DNA of 64,000 bases from GWE2-42-39 sp963668595 (GTDB taxonomy: Bacteria; Bacteroidota; Bacteroidia; Bacteroidales; Prolixibacteraceae). Shown one piece after another: positions 53,285 to 61,623 of the stretch (positions are counted from its first letter, which is position 1; every line of letters starts with the position of its first letter). The stretch is from positions 3,906,001-3,970,000 of the forward strand of contig OY764876.1 in NCBI GenBank assembly GCA_963668595.1, in the 5' to 3' direction. Position numbers and translations under genes: made by a program. The notes beneath the pieces were generated by a model that was not told where the DNA came from, made no database searches, and saw nothing but the letters and a program-made list of their open reading frames with translations.

Positions 53285-54304
53285 TTAGGGCTTTCGTTGC
53301 GATGATTTTCTTACAACTAATTTAGTTTTTAAAATTGATTGAACCGGAGGGGCTGATGGCATATCAATTTGTCTGAAGAAAAGACGGGCTGCTTCTTGTC
53401 CGATTTCAAACGTGGGATGAGTTATTGAAGTCAGGGCGGGATCAACCACCGTAGCGTGAAACTCGTCGGTAAAACCAATCAATGCAATATCTTCAGGAAT
53501 ACGCAGTCCGCGTCGCTTTATTTCTTTCATGGCAGCAAATGCAACCGTGTCGTTGATGCCGAAAATAGCATCGGGTCTTTCCGGCAGGTCGAGCAAACGC
53601 GCTGTTGCTTGTGTTGCCTCCGATGTGCTCAGGTTGCATTGCTGCAAAAGCAAATTATTCGCCGATAAGCCACATTCATGCAACCCTCTTTGGTAACCCT
53701 GTATTCGCTGCTGTGAGATGTTGAGCTGTGAAGGACCAGAGATATATGCAATTTTACGACATCCGTTTTCAACGAAATGACGGGTTATTTGGTATGCAGC
53801 TTCTTCGTTGTTCGCAACCACACTTGAAACGCGGTCAGTCATACAAACGCGGTCGAAAAATACCAATGGCAATTCATTTTTTAGCAGGGGTTCGAAATGT
53901 GAAAAAGAAGTAGTTTCCTGTGAAAGACAGGCGATAATTCCTTCAACCCGGGTATTCAATAAATTCTGAATTGATTCTTTTTCTTTTTCGACTGACTCGT
54001 TTGAGGAAGAAATCAGGATGTAATAACCTCGCTGTTTGGCAATGCTTTCAATTCCGGAAATAATTGATGAGTAGAAATGAGTAACAAGGTCGGGAACAAT
54101 TACCCCAATCATTTTGGTTTGCTGCTTTAATAGACCCATTGCCAGTGGATTTGGCGAATAGTTGCGTTCGCTGGCCAGCTGCTGAATGCGGGCACTAACT
54201 TCCGGGCTAATATCCGGATGGTTTTTCAATGCCCGAGAAACAGTAGAAATGGAAACTCCCAGTTCTTTTGCTAAATCCTTTAATGAAACAGGCCTTTTAC
54301 TCAT
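53285..54304 (-). CDS. LacI-family transcriptional regulator
   Basis: 339 residues. N-terminal HTH (SLKDLAKELGVSISTVSRALKNHPDISPEV) with hinge helix SPNPLAMGL, and a periplasmic-binding-like sugar domain (IGVIVPDL, GRVEGIIACLSQ-type, ITHPTFEIGQEAARLFF). Divergent from the sugar-nucleotide operon and so likely its repressor, and perhaps its own. A perfect 14-bp palindrome sits between its promoter box and ATG. Confidence 0.93.
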   Translation of the reverse strand: MSKRPVSLKDLAKELGVSISTVSRALKNHPDISPEVSARIQQLASERNYSPNPLAMGLLKQQTKMIGVIVPDLVTHFYSSIISGIESIAKQRGYYILISSSNESVEKEKESIQNLLNTRVEGIIACLSQETTSFSHFEPLLKNELPLVFFDRVCMTDRVSSVVANNEEAAYQITRHFVENGCRKIAYISGPSQLNISQQRIQGYQRGLHECGLSANNLLLQQCNLSTSEATQATARLLDLPERPDAIFGINDTVAFAAMKEIKRRGLRIPEDIALIGFTDEFHATVVDPALTSITHPTFEIGQEAARLFFRQIDMPSAPPVQSILKTKLVVRKSSQRKP

Positions 54305-54305
54305 G

Positions 54306-54319
54306 TCGAATGCATTCGA
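54306..54319. promoter_or_regulatory. Palindrome, candidate LacI-family operator
   Basis: TCGAATGCATTCGA is a perfect 14-bp palindrome just ahead of the regulator ATG (54304). Its centre AATGCATT resembles that of 54403-54418. Autorepression is inferred. Confidence 0.45.
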
Positions 54320-54327
54320 TTCTCCTA

Positions 54328-54335
54328 CAAATCTA
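54328..54335 (-). promoter_or_regulatory. -7 promoter box for LacI-type regulator
   Basis: Minus-strand TAGATTTG, an exact TAnnTTTG match, placing the palindrome at about the transcript start. Confidence 0.5.
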
Positions 54336-54377
54336 AAGTTTTATTCAATAGCTACGATTGAAAAGAGGTCTCTGTTT

Positions 54378-54385
54378 ATGTTTGA
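54378..54385 (+). promoter_or_regulatory. -7 promoter box for sugar-nucleotide operon
   Basis: TATGTTTG, an exact TAnnTTTG match. An ATTG at 54357-54360 is placed as a -33 box (17 bp spacer). Confidence 0.5.
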
Positions 54386-54402
54386 CAACATTTTTTTCTC
54401 TC

Positions 54403-54418
54403 CGCAATGCTTTGCGGA
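54403..54418. promoter_or_regulatory. Palindrome, candidate operator downstream of promoter
   Basis: CCGCAATGCTTTGCGG, 16 bp with six outer paired bases on each side, about 18 bases after the promoter box. TTGCGCAA (54424-54431) follows. Candidate sites for the adjacent regulator. Confidence 0.45.
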
Positions 54419-54531
54419 AACCTTTGCGCAAGTGATCAGAAAATCAGGGTATTGCGAAGAGTTTTTTTGATTGAGATATTTGCTCAGGAAAGAAAGGAAA
54501 TATCTGATTAGTAAGAATAAAAAAGGAAAAA

Positions 54532-55506
54532 ATGAAAAGAATAGTTGTTGCAGGAGCCGGAGGTTTTATCGGCGGGCATTTAGCAAAAAAATTGCAGGAA
54601 ATGGGTTATGTTGTTCGTGCGGTGGACAAAAAACCGTTGAATCAGTGGTATCAGGTTCACGAAGGGATAGACAATTTAGTGCTGGATTTAACAAGCAAAG
54701 AGAATTGCTACGCTGCATTGAATGGGTACAACGAAGTATTCAATTTGGCTGCCGATATGGGTGGAATGGGATTCATTGAGACACATAAAGCGGAGTGTAT
54801 GCTAAGTGTGTTGATTAATACTCATTTGCTAATGGCTGCAAAAGATTTGGGTATCACTCGTTTCTTTTATGCTTCATCGGCTTGTGTTTATAATGGCGAA
54901 AAGCAGCAAGATCCGAATAATCCGGGTTTGAAGGAAGCAGATGCATATCCTGCTCAGGCTGAAGATGGTTATGGCTGGGAAAAGTTGTTCTCAGAAAGAA
55001 TGTGCCGCCATTTCCGCGAAGATTATGGTATTGAAACCCGTGTGGCTCGTTTCCACAATGTATATGGCCCTTACGGAACTTGGGATGGTGGTCGTGAAAA
55101 AGCTCCGGCTGCAATGTGCCGCAAAGTTCTTGAGTCAGAATTGTACGGAAAAGATGAAATTAACATTTGGGGAGACGGAGAACAAACCCGCAGCTTCATG
55201 TATATCTCTGACTGTGTGGAAGGAATTCTGAAAATCATGTACAGCGATATTATTGAGCCGATCAATCTGGGTAGCAGTGAGATGGTTTCAATCAATCAGT
55301 TAGTGGATATTGTTGAAGATATTGCCGGAATCAAATTAAAACGTACGTATGATTTGAATGCTCCCAAGGGAGTGCGCGGACGCAATAGCGACAATACAAT
55401 GATTCTTGAATTGCTCGGATGGGAACCTTCGCTTCCGTTAGCACAGGGAATGAAAGAAACTTACGAGTGGATTCGGACTCAAATGGTTCAAGGCGGAATT
55501 AAGTAA
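54532..55506 (+). CDS. GDP-mannose 3,5-epimerase-like protein
   Basis: 324 residues, SDR fold. NAD loop GAGGFIG (8-14), NLAADMGGMGFI (71-82), Tyr147 and Lys151 in YGWEK. Cys118 (SSACVY) and Lys190 (GGREKAPAA) match the acid/base pair of the plant enzyme, and RFHNVYGPYGTW, GDGEQTRSFMYI and PKGVRGRNSDN are near-identical to plant GDP-mannose 3,5-epimerase. That enzyme interconverts GDP-D-mannose and GDP-L-galactose (and GDP-L-gulose). First gene of the operon. Activity is strongly suggested, not proven. Confidence 0.88.
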   Translation: MKRIVVAGAGGFIGGHLAKKLQEMGYVVRAVDKKPLNQWYQVHEGIDNLVLDLTSKENCYAALNGYNEVFNLAADMGGMGFIETHKAECMLSVLINTHLLMAAKDLGITRFFYASSACVYNGEKQQDPNNPGLKEADAYPAQAEDGYGWEKLFSERMCRHFREDYGIETRVARFHNVYGPYGTWDGGREKAPAAMCRKVLESELYGKDEINIWGDGEQTRSFMYISDCVEGILKIMYSDIIEPINLGSSEMVSINQLVDIVEDIAGIKLKRTYDLNAPKGVRGRNSDNTMILELLGWEPSLPLAQGMKETYEWIRTQMVQGGIK

Positions 55507-55595
55507 ATCTCTTCCAATAATAGAAATACAGGCGGGCTTAGTGGCTTGAAAACCAAAGTCCGCTTTTTGTTTATAAACGAGTATTTGTTTTTACT

Positions 55596-56732
55596 ATGAG
55601 TGAAAAAAAAGTATTGGTTAGCGGATGTTACGATCTTTTGCATGCCGGACATGTTGCGTTTTTTAAATCGGCGTCGCAGTACGGGAAACTTTTTGTCAGT
55701 GTTGGTCAGGATGAGAATATCTTTGAATTAAAAGGGAAGAAACCTTATTTTTCACAGGCCGAACGGGTGTACATGGTTGGTGCGGTAAAATATGTACACG
55801 AGGCATTTGTGTCTTCAGGTCAGGGGATGCTTGATTTTGAAGAAGATATGAAGCGCATCCAACCAGATATTTTCATTGTAAACACGGATGGATATACGGA
55901 TGGCAAAGCCCGTATTTGTAAAGAAAACAATGTGGAACTTGTGGTTTTGGAGCGAATTCCGGAAGATGGTCTGCCTGCCCGGTCCAGTTCTTCGTCAAAA
56001 AAAGAATTGAAGTTTCCATACCGGATTTGTATTGCCGGAGGCTGGATGGATCAGCCCTGGGTGTCGGAAATATATCCCGGATCAGTAGTGGTTGCACAAA
56101 TTTGGCCCAACATCGAATTTAACGATCGCTCCGGCATGGCAACCAGCTCCCGCGTTGTTGCTCAGGAATTATGGGGTGGCAAAATACCGGAAGGCGATCC
56201 GGTAGCAAATGCAAAACTATTATTTGGAGCAGAGAATCCTCCCGGAAGTAAATACATTTCGGGATCACAAGATCAGTTGGGCATTCTGGTTCCTGGAGTT
56301 AGTCGTTTGGATTATTCCGGAAATTACTGGCCTTCGCATATCGAAACTACCCGTCAGCAGGAAATCTGTGAGTGGCTGTCAGAAGTGCTGTATCTGGTTC
56401 CTCTTGCTCCTCGTCCTTGTGGTTACGACCCTTTACTTGAACAGCACCTCGAAAAAGAGTTTGTAAAAGAGTTAGGCGATTCAGGAAAGAAATGCTACGA
56501 AGCAATTCTTGCTAAAGACATACGATTGCTGGGGGAGTCGATGACTGAATCTTTTTATGCATGGAAGAAACTTCTTCCTTATACTGTGCCACAGTGGGTG
56601 CTCGAAGAAATGGAAGACAAATATATTGGGAGGTATGCAGGTGCCATTACTTCTGGTTGTGGTGGCGGCTATGTTGTGGTTGCCTCCGATAAATCTGTTG
56701 AAGGGGCAATTCAGATTAAAATAAAGTACTAA
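55596..56732 (+). CDS. Fusion of cytidylyltransferase-like domain and fucokinase-type GHMP kinase
   Basis: 378 residues. Residues 1-135 are a cytidylyltransferase fold: GCYDLLHAGHV (HxGH at 16-19), then a C-terminal LERIPEDGLPARSSSS like the R-x-x-G-x-S-x-T motif. Residues about 140-378 are GHMP-kinase-like: AGGWMDQP (147-154), phosphate loop SGMATSS (179-185), SGSQDQLGIL (222-231, as in fucokinase/heptose kinase) and SGCGGG (353-358). Kinase plus nucleotidyltransferase is what FKP does for L-fucose, but here the order and the transferase fold differ. Likely makes a sugar-1-phosphate and its NDP-sugar. Sugar and nucleotide not shown. Confidence 0.8.
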   Translation: MSEKKVLVSGCYDLLHAGHVAFFKSASQYGKLFVSVGQDENIFELKGKKPYFSQAERVYMVGAVKYVHEAFVSSGQGMLDFEEDMKRIQPDIFIVNTDGYTDGKARICKENNVELVVLERIPEDGLPARSSSSSKKELKFPYRICIAGGWMDQPWVSEIYPGSVVVAQIWPNIEFNDRSGMATSSRVVAQELWGGKIPEGDPVANAKLLFGAENPPGSKYISGSQDQLGILVPGVSRLDYSGNYWPSHIETTRQQEICEWLSEVLYLVPLAPRPCGYDPLLEQHLEKEFVKELGDSGKKCYEAILAKDIRLLGESMTESFYAWKKLLPYTVPQWVLEEMEDKYIGRYAGAITSGCGGGYVVVASDKSVEGAIQIKIKY

Positions 56733-56776
56733 GTGTTTGGTTTCATAGATCTATAAATACATGTTAAGAGAAAAAA

Positions 56777-58411
56777 ATGAAGCAATATCTAATTGTCATC
56801 TTTATTTCACTAATAGGCTATTCGTACGGACAGGATATTAAGCGAGAACGCCCCCGAGAATGGGATAATCTTGTTTTCGGCGGAGCATTCATCGATCGAT
56901 TTTTGCCGATCCCCCCGATAGGCGAACTGACGCATGATACTTGGGGATGTGATGCAGTGAAACCTCGTTATGTGGAGAATGGAATCGAAGATCCGGCATG
57001 GTCGTATTGGGGGGGGAATATTGTTCGGGGAGACGATAGTTTGTACCATCTGTTTGTGTGTCGCTGGCCCGAAAATGCCGAAAAGGGACATATGGCCTGG
57101 CCCAGCTCTGAGGTGGTTCATGCTGTTTCGTCTAATAGGATGGGGCCCTACAAAGTAAAAGGCGAAGCTATCGGTAAAGGACATAATCCAGAATTGTTTC
57201 GGTTGAAAGATGGCCGCTATGTTATTTATGTTATTGATGGTTACTACATTTCAAATAGTCTGAATGGTCCCTGGAAAAAAGGGAAATTCCAATTTGATCC
57301 GCGGGATAGGAAGATTATCGAGGGTTTATCGAATTTGAGCTTTGCACAGCGGGAAGACGGATCGTTTCTGATGGTGTGTAGGGGTGGCGGAATTTGGGTG
57401 AGCCAAACAGGCTTATCGCCATGGAAGCAGGTGACCAACAAAAGTGTGTACCCGCCCTACAATGGGCGCTATGAAGATCCGGTGATTTGGCGGACAAATA
57501 TTCAGTATCACATGATTGTGAACGACTGGTATGGGCGCATTGCTTATTATCTGAGGTCGGGCGACGGATTCAATTGGATTGTGGAGCCGGGCGAAGCCTA
57601 TAAGCCGGGAATTGCCCGTTACGAAGACGGGACACTGGAAGACTGGTATAAATACGAGCGAATTAAAGTTTTACAAGATGAAATTGGCCGTCCTGTTCAA
57701 GCGAATTTTGCAGTGATCGACTCTTCAAAATGGCATGACTTCCCCAATGACAGGCATAGCTCAAAAAATATATGTATTCCACTTGCTGTTGAAAAGCAAC
57801 TTTTAGTTCTGAATACAAAAAAAATAACCGCAAAAACAAAAAGCATTCGATTGAAGATTTTTGCTGAGCCTGATTTCAATCCACAAACAGATGTTGATTT
57901 TGCTTCGTTGCGATTGGGTTCGTCCGAAGAAGTAAATTTTGGGCGGGGATGCACTGTTGTCAGAACCGAAAATGAAGGTGATAACATGGTGTTGGAGTTT
58001 GATGCAAAGGGCTTTGGTTTGACTAAAAATGAATCTGCTGCAAAATTGATTGGCAAAACGAATAACGGAAATTTGTTGTTCGGATATGCCCGTTTACCAG
58101 AAGTAGAATACGGCCGGGCGGTGCTTTCTTGCTTGAACCCGAAAATATTAACTTCAGAACTGATGTTGGAGGTGGAAAATTTTGGTTTATCTCCTTCTCG
58201 GAAAAGTCTTGTTTGTGTTGAGTTGACAGAAGGGAGTTGTGCTCCGATTGTTCTGGAAGGCGTTTTGCCCAAAATAATGCCTTATCAGAAAGAAGTAATT
58301 CATCTGAAAACGAAAGCCGGTATTTCTGAAAATCGGCAATATCATGTAAAAGTATTTCTGAAAAATCAACCAGATGCAATGCCTCTGTGGGATTGTAAAA
58401 TTGAAAATTAA
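56777..58411 (+). CDS. Five-bladed-propeller glycoside hydrolase-like protein
   Basis: 544 residues, signal peptide (YLIVIFISLIGYSYGQ). Residues about 30-330 show propeller blades with conserved acids: KGHNPELFRLKDGRYV, YEDPVIWRTN and WYGRIAYY, as in the GH43/GH117/GH130 clan. C-terminal beta domains (about 335-544) follow. Substrate not readable; with a GH29 enzyme nearby it may act on L-galactose or fucose-containing glycans. In operon, 1 bp from the next gene. Confidence 0.7.
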   Translation: MKQYLIVIFISLIGYSYGQDIKRERPREWDNLVFGGAFIDRFLPIPPIGELTHDTWGCDAVKPRYVENGIEDPAWSYWGGNIVRGDDSLYHLFVCRWPENAEKGHMAWPSSEVVHAVSSNRMGPYKVKGEAIGKGHNPELFRLKDGRYVIYVIDGYYISNSLNGPWKKGKFQFDPRDRKIIEGLSNLSFAQREDGSFLMVCRGGGIWVSQTGLSPWKQVTNKSVYPPYNGRYEDPVIWRTNIQYHMIVNDWYGRIAYYLRSGDGFNWIVEPGEAYKPGIARYEDGTLEDWYKYERIKVLQDEIGRPVQANFAVIDSSKWHDFPNDRHSSKNICIPLAVEKQLLVLNTKKITAKTKSIRLKIFAEPDFNPQTDVDFASLRLGSSEEVNFGRGCTVVRTENEGDNMVLEFDAKGFGLTKNESAAKLIGKTNNGNLLFGYARLPEVEYGRAVLSCLNPKILTSELMLEVENFGLSPSRKSLVCVELTEGSCAPIVLEGVLPKIMPYQKEVIHLKTKAGISENRQYHVKVFLKNQPDAMPLWDCKIEN

Positions 58412-58412
58412 A

Positions 58413-59495
58413 ATGAAATCAATTCATTGCTTGATTATGGCCGGAGGCTCCGGTACGCGTTTCTGGCCACGGAGTCGGGCTGCCAGACCCAAACAGTTTT
58501 TGAAAATATTCGAGGACGAATCATTGATTCAGTCAACGGTAAGCCGTTTTTCACGATTTACTCCAACTGAAAATATTTGGATCGTCTCAAATAAAAATCA
58601 GCAACAATTATTAGATGATCAATGTGCAGGACTTCGTCCTGAAAACCTGATTTATGAACCCGCAGGACGAAATACCCTGCCCGCAATTGGCTTGTCGTCC
58701 ATGCTTATTGCCCGGAATAATCCGGATGCGATGATGGTAGTGTCGCCGGCTGACCATTTAATTAAAGATGATGGATTGTTTCAGCAAACGATCGAATCGG
58801 CCGTTTTGCTTGCCCGCCGGAATGATGCAATTGTTACCATCGGAATTACTCCGAATGCCCCCTCAACGGGGTATGGATACATTGAAATTAATCAGGAGGT
58901 CAATGTTGGCCAGCCAATTCGTTCTTTTTCCGTAACTCGCTTTGTCGAAAAACCGGGTTTGGAAACTGCAATGCAATATGTATCATCCGGCCGTTTTTTC
59001 TGGAATTCAGGAATTTTTGTTTTTCGTGTCTCTGTTTTTATCGATTCCCTTCAGAAATATGCTCCCGAAACTTTTGAGAAACTAAAGACTATTGTCCGTT
59101 CATTCGGGCAAGAAGATTATGAAACTACCATAAATCAATTATATCCTGAAATAGAGGCAACTTCTGTTGATTACGGAATCATGGAAAAAGCGGACAATGT
59201 TTTTCTGGTTCAGGGAGATTTTGTCTGGAACGATTTAGGTAGCTGGGAAGAAGTATATAAATACGACACACGAAAGGATGAAAGCCGGAATGTTAGTTCC
59301 GGGAAGGTGATTTTGCATGATGTCCGGAATTCGTATGTATTTGCCGAATCCGGAGTCGTCGCTGTTGTTGGACTCAACGATGTAATCGTGGTTCAGGAAG
59401 GAGATACTTTTTTAGTGTGTAAACGCGAAAGTGCAGAAGAAATAAAAAGCGTTGTAACTAAATTGAAAAACAGAGATATGACGGACTATTTATAA
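58413..59495 (+). CDS. manC: Mannose-1-phosphate guanylyltransferase (second copy)
   Basis: ATG at 58413, 1 bp after the preceding stop; a start at 58374 would add 13 overlapping residues. 360 residues. Motifs: LIMAGGSGTRFWPRSRAARPKQ, EPAGRNTLPA, SPADHLI, GYGYIEI, FVEKPG and SVDYGIMEKAD. Same class as the copy at 42951 but clearly diverged. Being in a sugar-release operon, it may run as GDP-mannose pyrophosphorylase in either direction. Confidence 0.93.
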   Translation: MKSIHCLIMAGGSGTRFWPRSRAARPKQFLKIFEDESLIQSTVSRFSRFTPTENIWIVSNKNQQQLLDDQCAGLRPENLIYEPAGRNTLPAIGLSSMLIARNNPDAMMVVSPADHLIKDDGLFQQTIESAVLLARRNDAIVTIGITPNAPSTGYGYIEINQEVNVGQPIRSFSVTRFVEKPGLETAMQYVSSGRFFWNSGIFVFRVSVFIDSLQKYAPETFEKLKTIVRSFGQEDYETTINQLYPEIEATSVDYGIMEKADNVFLVQGDFVWNDLGSWEEVYKYDTRKDESRNVSSGKVILHDVRNSYVFAESGVVAVVGLNDVIVVQEGDTFLVCKRESAEEIKSVVTKLKNRDMTDYL

Positions 59496-59514
59496 ACTTT
59501 AAACTAAACCAACT

Positions 59515-61014
59515 ATGCGAAAAAAAATTATCGGACTGTTTTGTCTATCATTTTGTGTATTGACTACAACCACGGGCCAATCGTTACCGAAAAAATTTAC
59601 AACGACTGATGAATCTCTCAAACAATACCAGTATCCGGAATGGTTCAGAGATGCCAAATTCGGCATCTGGTCGCACTGGGGGCCACAGGCTGTGCCTCGT
59701 CAGGGCGATTGGTATGCAAAACGCTTGTATCAGGAAGGTGGCGATGCATATAAATACCATCTGGAACATTACGGGCATCCCTCAAAATTTGGGTATAAGG
59801 ATATTATTCCCTTATGGAAAGCAGAGCGCTGGAGTCCGGATCAATTAATGAAATTGTATAAAAAAGTGGGAGCCCGCTATTTTGTAAGCATGGGTACTCA
59901 TCATGATAACTTTTTCCTCTGGAATTCGAAGATACACAAATGGAATGCTGTGAATATGGGGCCGAGGAAAGACGTGGTTGGTCTGTGGCAAAAAGCTGCC
60001 AGAAAAGAAGGTCTGCGCTTTGGCGTTTCGGAACATCTGGGAGCCAGTTATACCTGGTTTCAGGTTGCCCGGGGTACCGATAAAAGTGGGTCAATGAGTG
60101 GTATTCCTTACGATGGAAATAATGAGCAATATGCCGACTTATATCATCCGGAAACTTCGCCGGACGATAACGCCTGGCTCACAACGAATGCAACGAATCA
60201 TCAAAACTGGCTGGCGAGTATTACTGAACTGATTGATATGTACCAGCCCGATTTGTTGTACTCGGATAGCGAATTGCCTTTTGGAGAAGTGGGACGAACT
60301 ATGCTGGCTCATTTCTATAATCAGGATATGGCTAAAAATAATGGCAGACTGGAGGCGGTTTACAATTGTAAGCTTCGTCCTTCAGAGGGGCGTTGGGTGC
60401 AGGATATTGAACGTGGAGCAATGGATTCGATTAGTCCTTTCCCCTGGCAAACCGATACATCGATTGGTGATTGGTATTACCGAACCGGACAGAAGTATAT
60501 GACCGGAACCGAAGTAGTGCAAATGCTGGTGGATATTGTCAGTAAAAATGGGAATCTATTGCTGAATGTAGTTCAGACCCCGGAAGGCGATCTTGAACCG
60601 GATGTGTTGGCAATACTTGATGAAATAGCGCAATGGATGCATACAAATGGCGAAAGTATCTATGGAACCCGCCCCTGGAAAATATACGGAGAAGGTCCAT
60701 CCACAACAATGAGGCAGGAAAAAGGTCATTTTGGAGGAGTCAAAGATGTTCGTCAGTATGAATCTTCAGACATTCGCTTTACAACAAAAGGGGAAACTCT
60801 TTATGCTTTTTGCATGACGAAACCGATAGCAAATATTAGAATTCTTTCATTAGGGAAAAATTCGAAGGTGTGTGGCAAAACGATTGAATCGGTAAAGCTG
60901 CTGGGAGGAAGCGAAAAACTGTGTTGGACACAGGGCGGTGAAGCTCTGGTAATTTCGAAACCATCCCAATTGCCTTTGGGTGAGGTGTGTGTCTTAAAAA
61001 TAAAGTTTAAATAG
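59515..61014 (+). CDS. GH29 family alpha-L-fucosidase-like enzyme
   Basis: 499 residues, signal peptide (IIGLFCLSFCVLTTTTGQ). GH29 barrel pattern: WFRDAKFGIWSHWGPQAVPRQGDWY-type start, HHDNFFLW, and Asp251 in PDLLYSDSELPFG as candidate nucleophile; NGNLLLNVVQTPEGDL is typical. C-terminal beta domain (from about 400). Releases L-fucose or, in some members, L-galactose from glycans. Secreted. Same operon as the sugar-nucleotide genes. Confidence 0.92.
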   Translation: MRKKIIGLFCLSFCVLTTTTGQSLPKKFTTTDESLKQYQYPEWFRDAKFGIWSHWGPQAVPRQGDWYAKRLYQEGGDAYKYHLEHYGHPSKFGYKDIIPLWKAERWSPDQLMKLYKKVGARYFVSMGTHHDNFFLWNSKIHKWNAVNMGPRKDVVGLWQKAARKEGLRFGVSEHLGASYTWFQVARGTDKSGSMSGIPYDGNNEQYADLYHPETSPDDNAWLTTNATNHQNWLASITELIDMYQPDLLYSDSELPFGEVGRTMLAHFYNQDMAKNNGRLEAVYNCKLRPSEGRWVQDIERGAMDSISPFPWQTDTSIGDWYYRTGQKYMTGTEVVQMLVDIVSKNGNLLLNVVQTPEGDLEPDVLAILDEIAQWMHTNGESIYGTRPWKIYGEGPSTTMRQEKGHFGGVKDVRQYESSDIRFTTKGETLYAFCMTKPIANIRILSLGKNSKVCGKTIESVKLLGGSEKLCWTQGGEALVISKPSQLPLGEVCVLKIKFK

Positions 61015-61078
61015 ATTTTCAGCAAGATTGCAATTGAGGTTCATGTAGAGCAGATCAATAAAACCCAAAACAAGAGAG

Positions 61079-61432
61079 ATGACAACAGCTTACAAAAGGT
61101 TTTGTAAAACATTGACATTGGAAGATGATGATTTTCTGATAAGTGAATATAAACGGGTACATGCTCCGGGATACGCATGGCCTGAAATAACTCAGGGAAT
61201 GCGGGAAGTGGGAATCCTGGATATGGAAATATACATTCTCGGTACTCAGTTGTTTATGATTATGGATACTGTGGCTGATTTTGATCACGATCGGGCCATG
61301 GAGGAACTTGCAGATAAACCCCGTCAGTCAGAATGGGAAGCATTTGTCGCGCGTTTTCAGAAATCAGTAGCGGAGGCCAGTGCTGGTAAAAAGTGGACGC
61401 GAATGGAACGGATTTATAAAATGGGAATGTAG
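61079..61432 (+). CDS. RhaM/fucose-mutarotase-family protein
   Basis: 117 residues, cytosolic. YKRVHAPGYAWPEI (His at about 29) with a downstream DMEIYILGTQLFMIM strand and W-rich C-terminal KWTRMERIYKM fit the L-rhamnose/L-fucose mutarotase family (DUF718). It equilibrates alpha and beta anomers of 6-deoxy or related L-sugars. Follows the GH29 gene. Confidence 0.85.
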   Translation: MTTAYKRFCKTLTLEDDDFLISEYKRVHAPGYAWPEITQGMREVGILDMEIYILGTQLFMIMDTVADFDHDRAMEELADKPRQSEWEAFVARFQKSVAEASAGKKWTRMERIYKMGM

Positions 61433-61623
61433 TTTGATTTTTACCGATGAGGGGTGTAATTGGGAAGTGATTAATGAATTCGAATTAGTCACGATAAGGG
61501 ATGGAATGACAAATAGCCAGTAAATTATTATTTCTATTTCAATCAGGGAATATCATTAACTTTTGTATTTTTAACACCCGGCAATTTGCCTGTAAACCTT
61601 AACAAACCAATAAAACAATCAAC

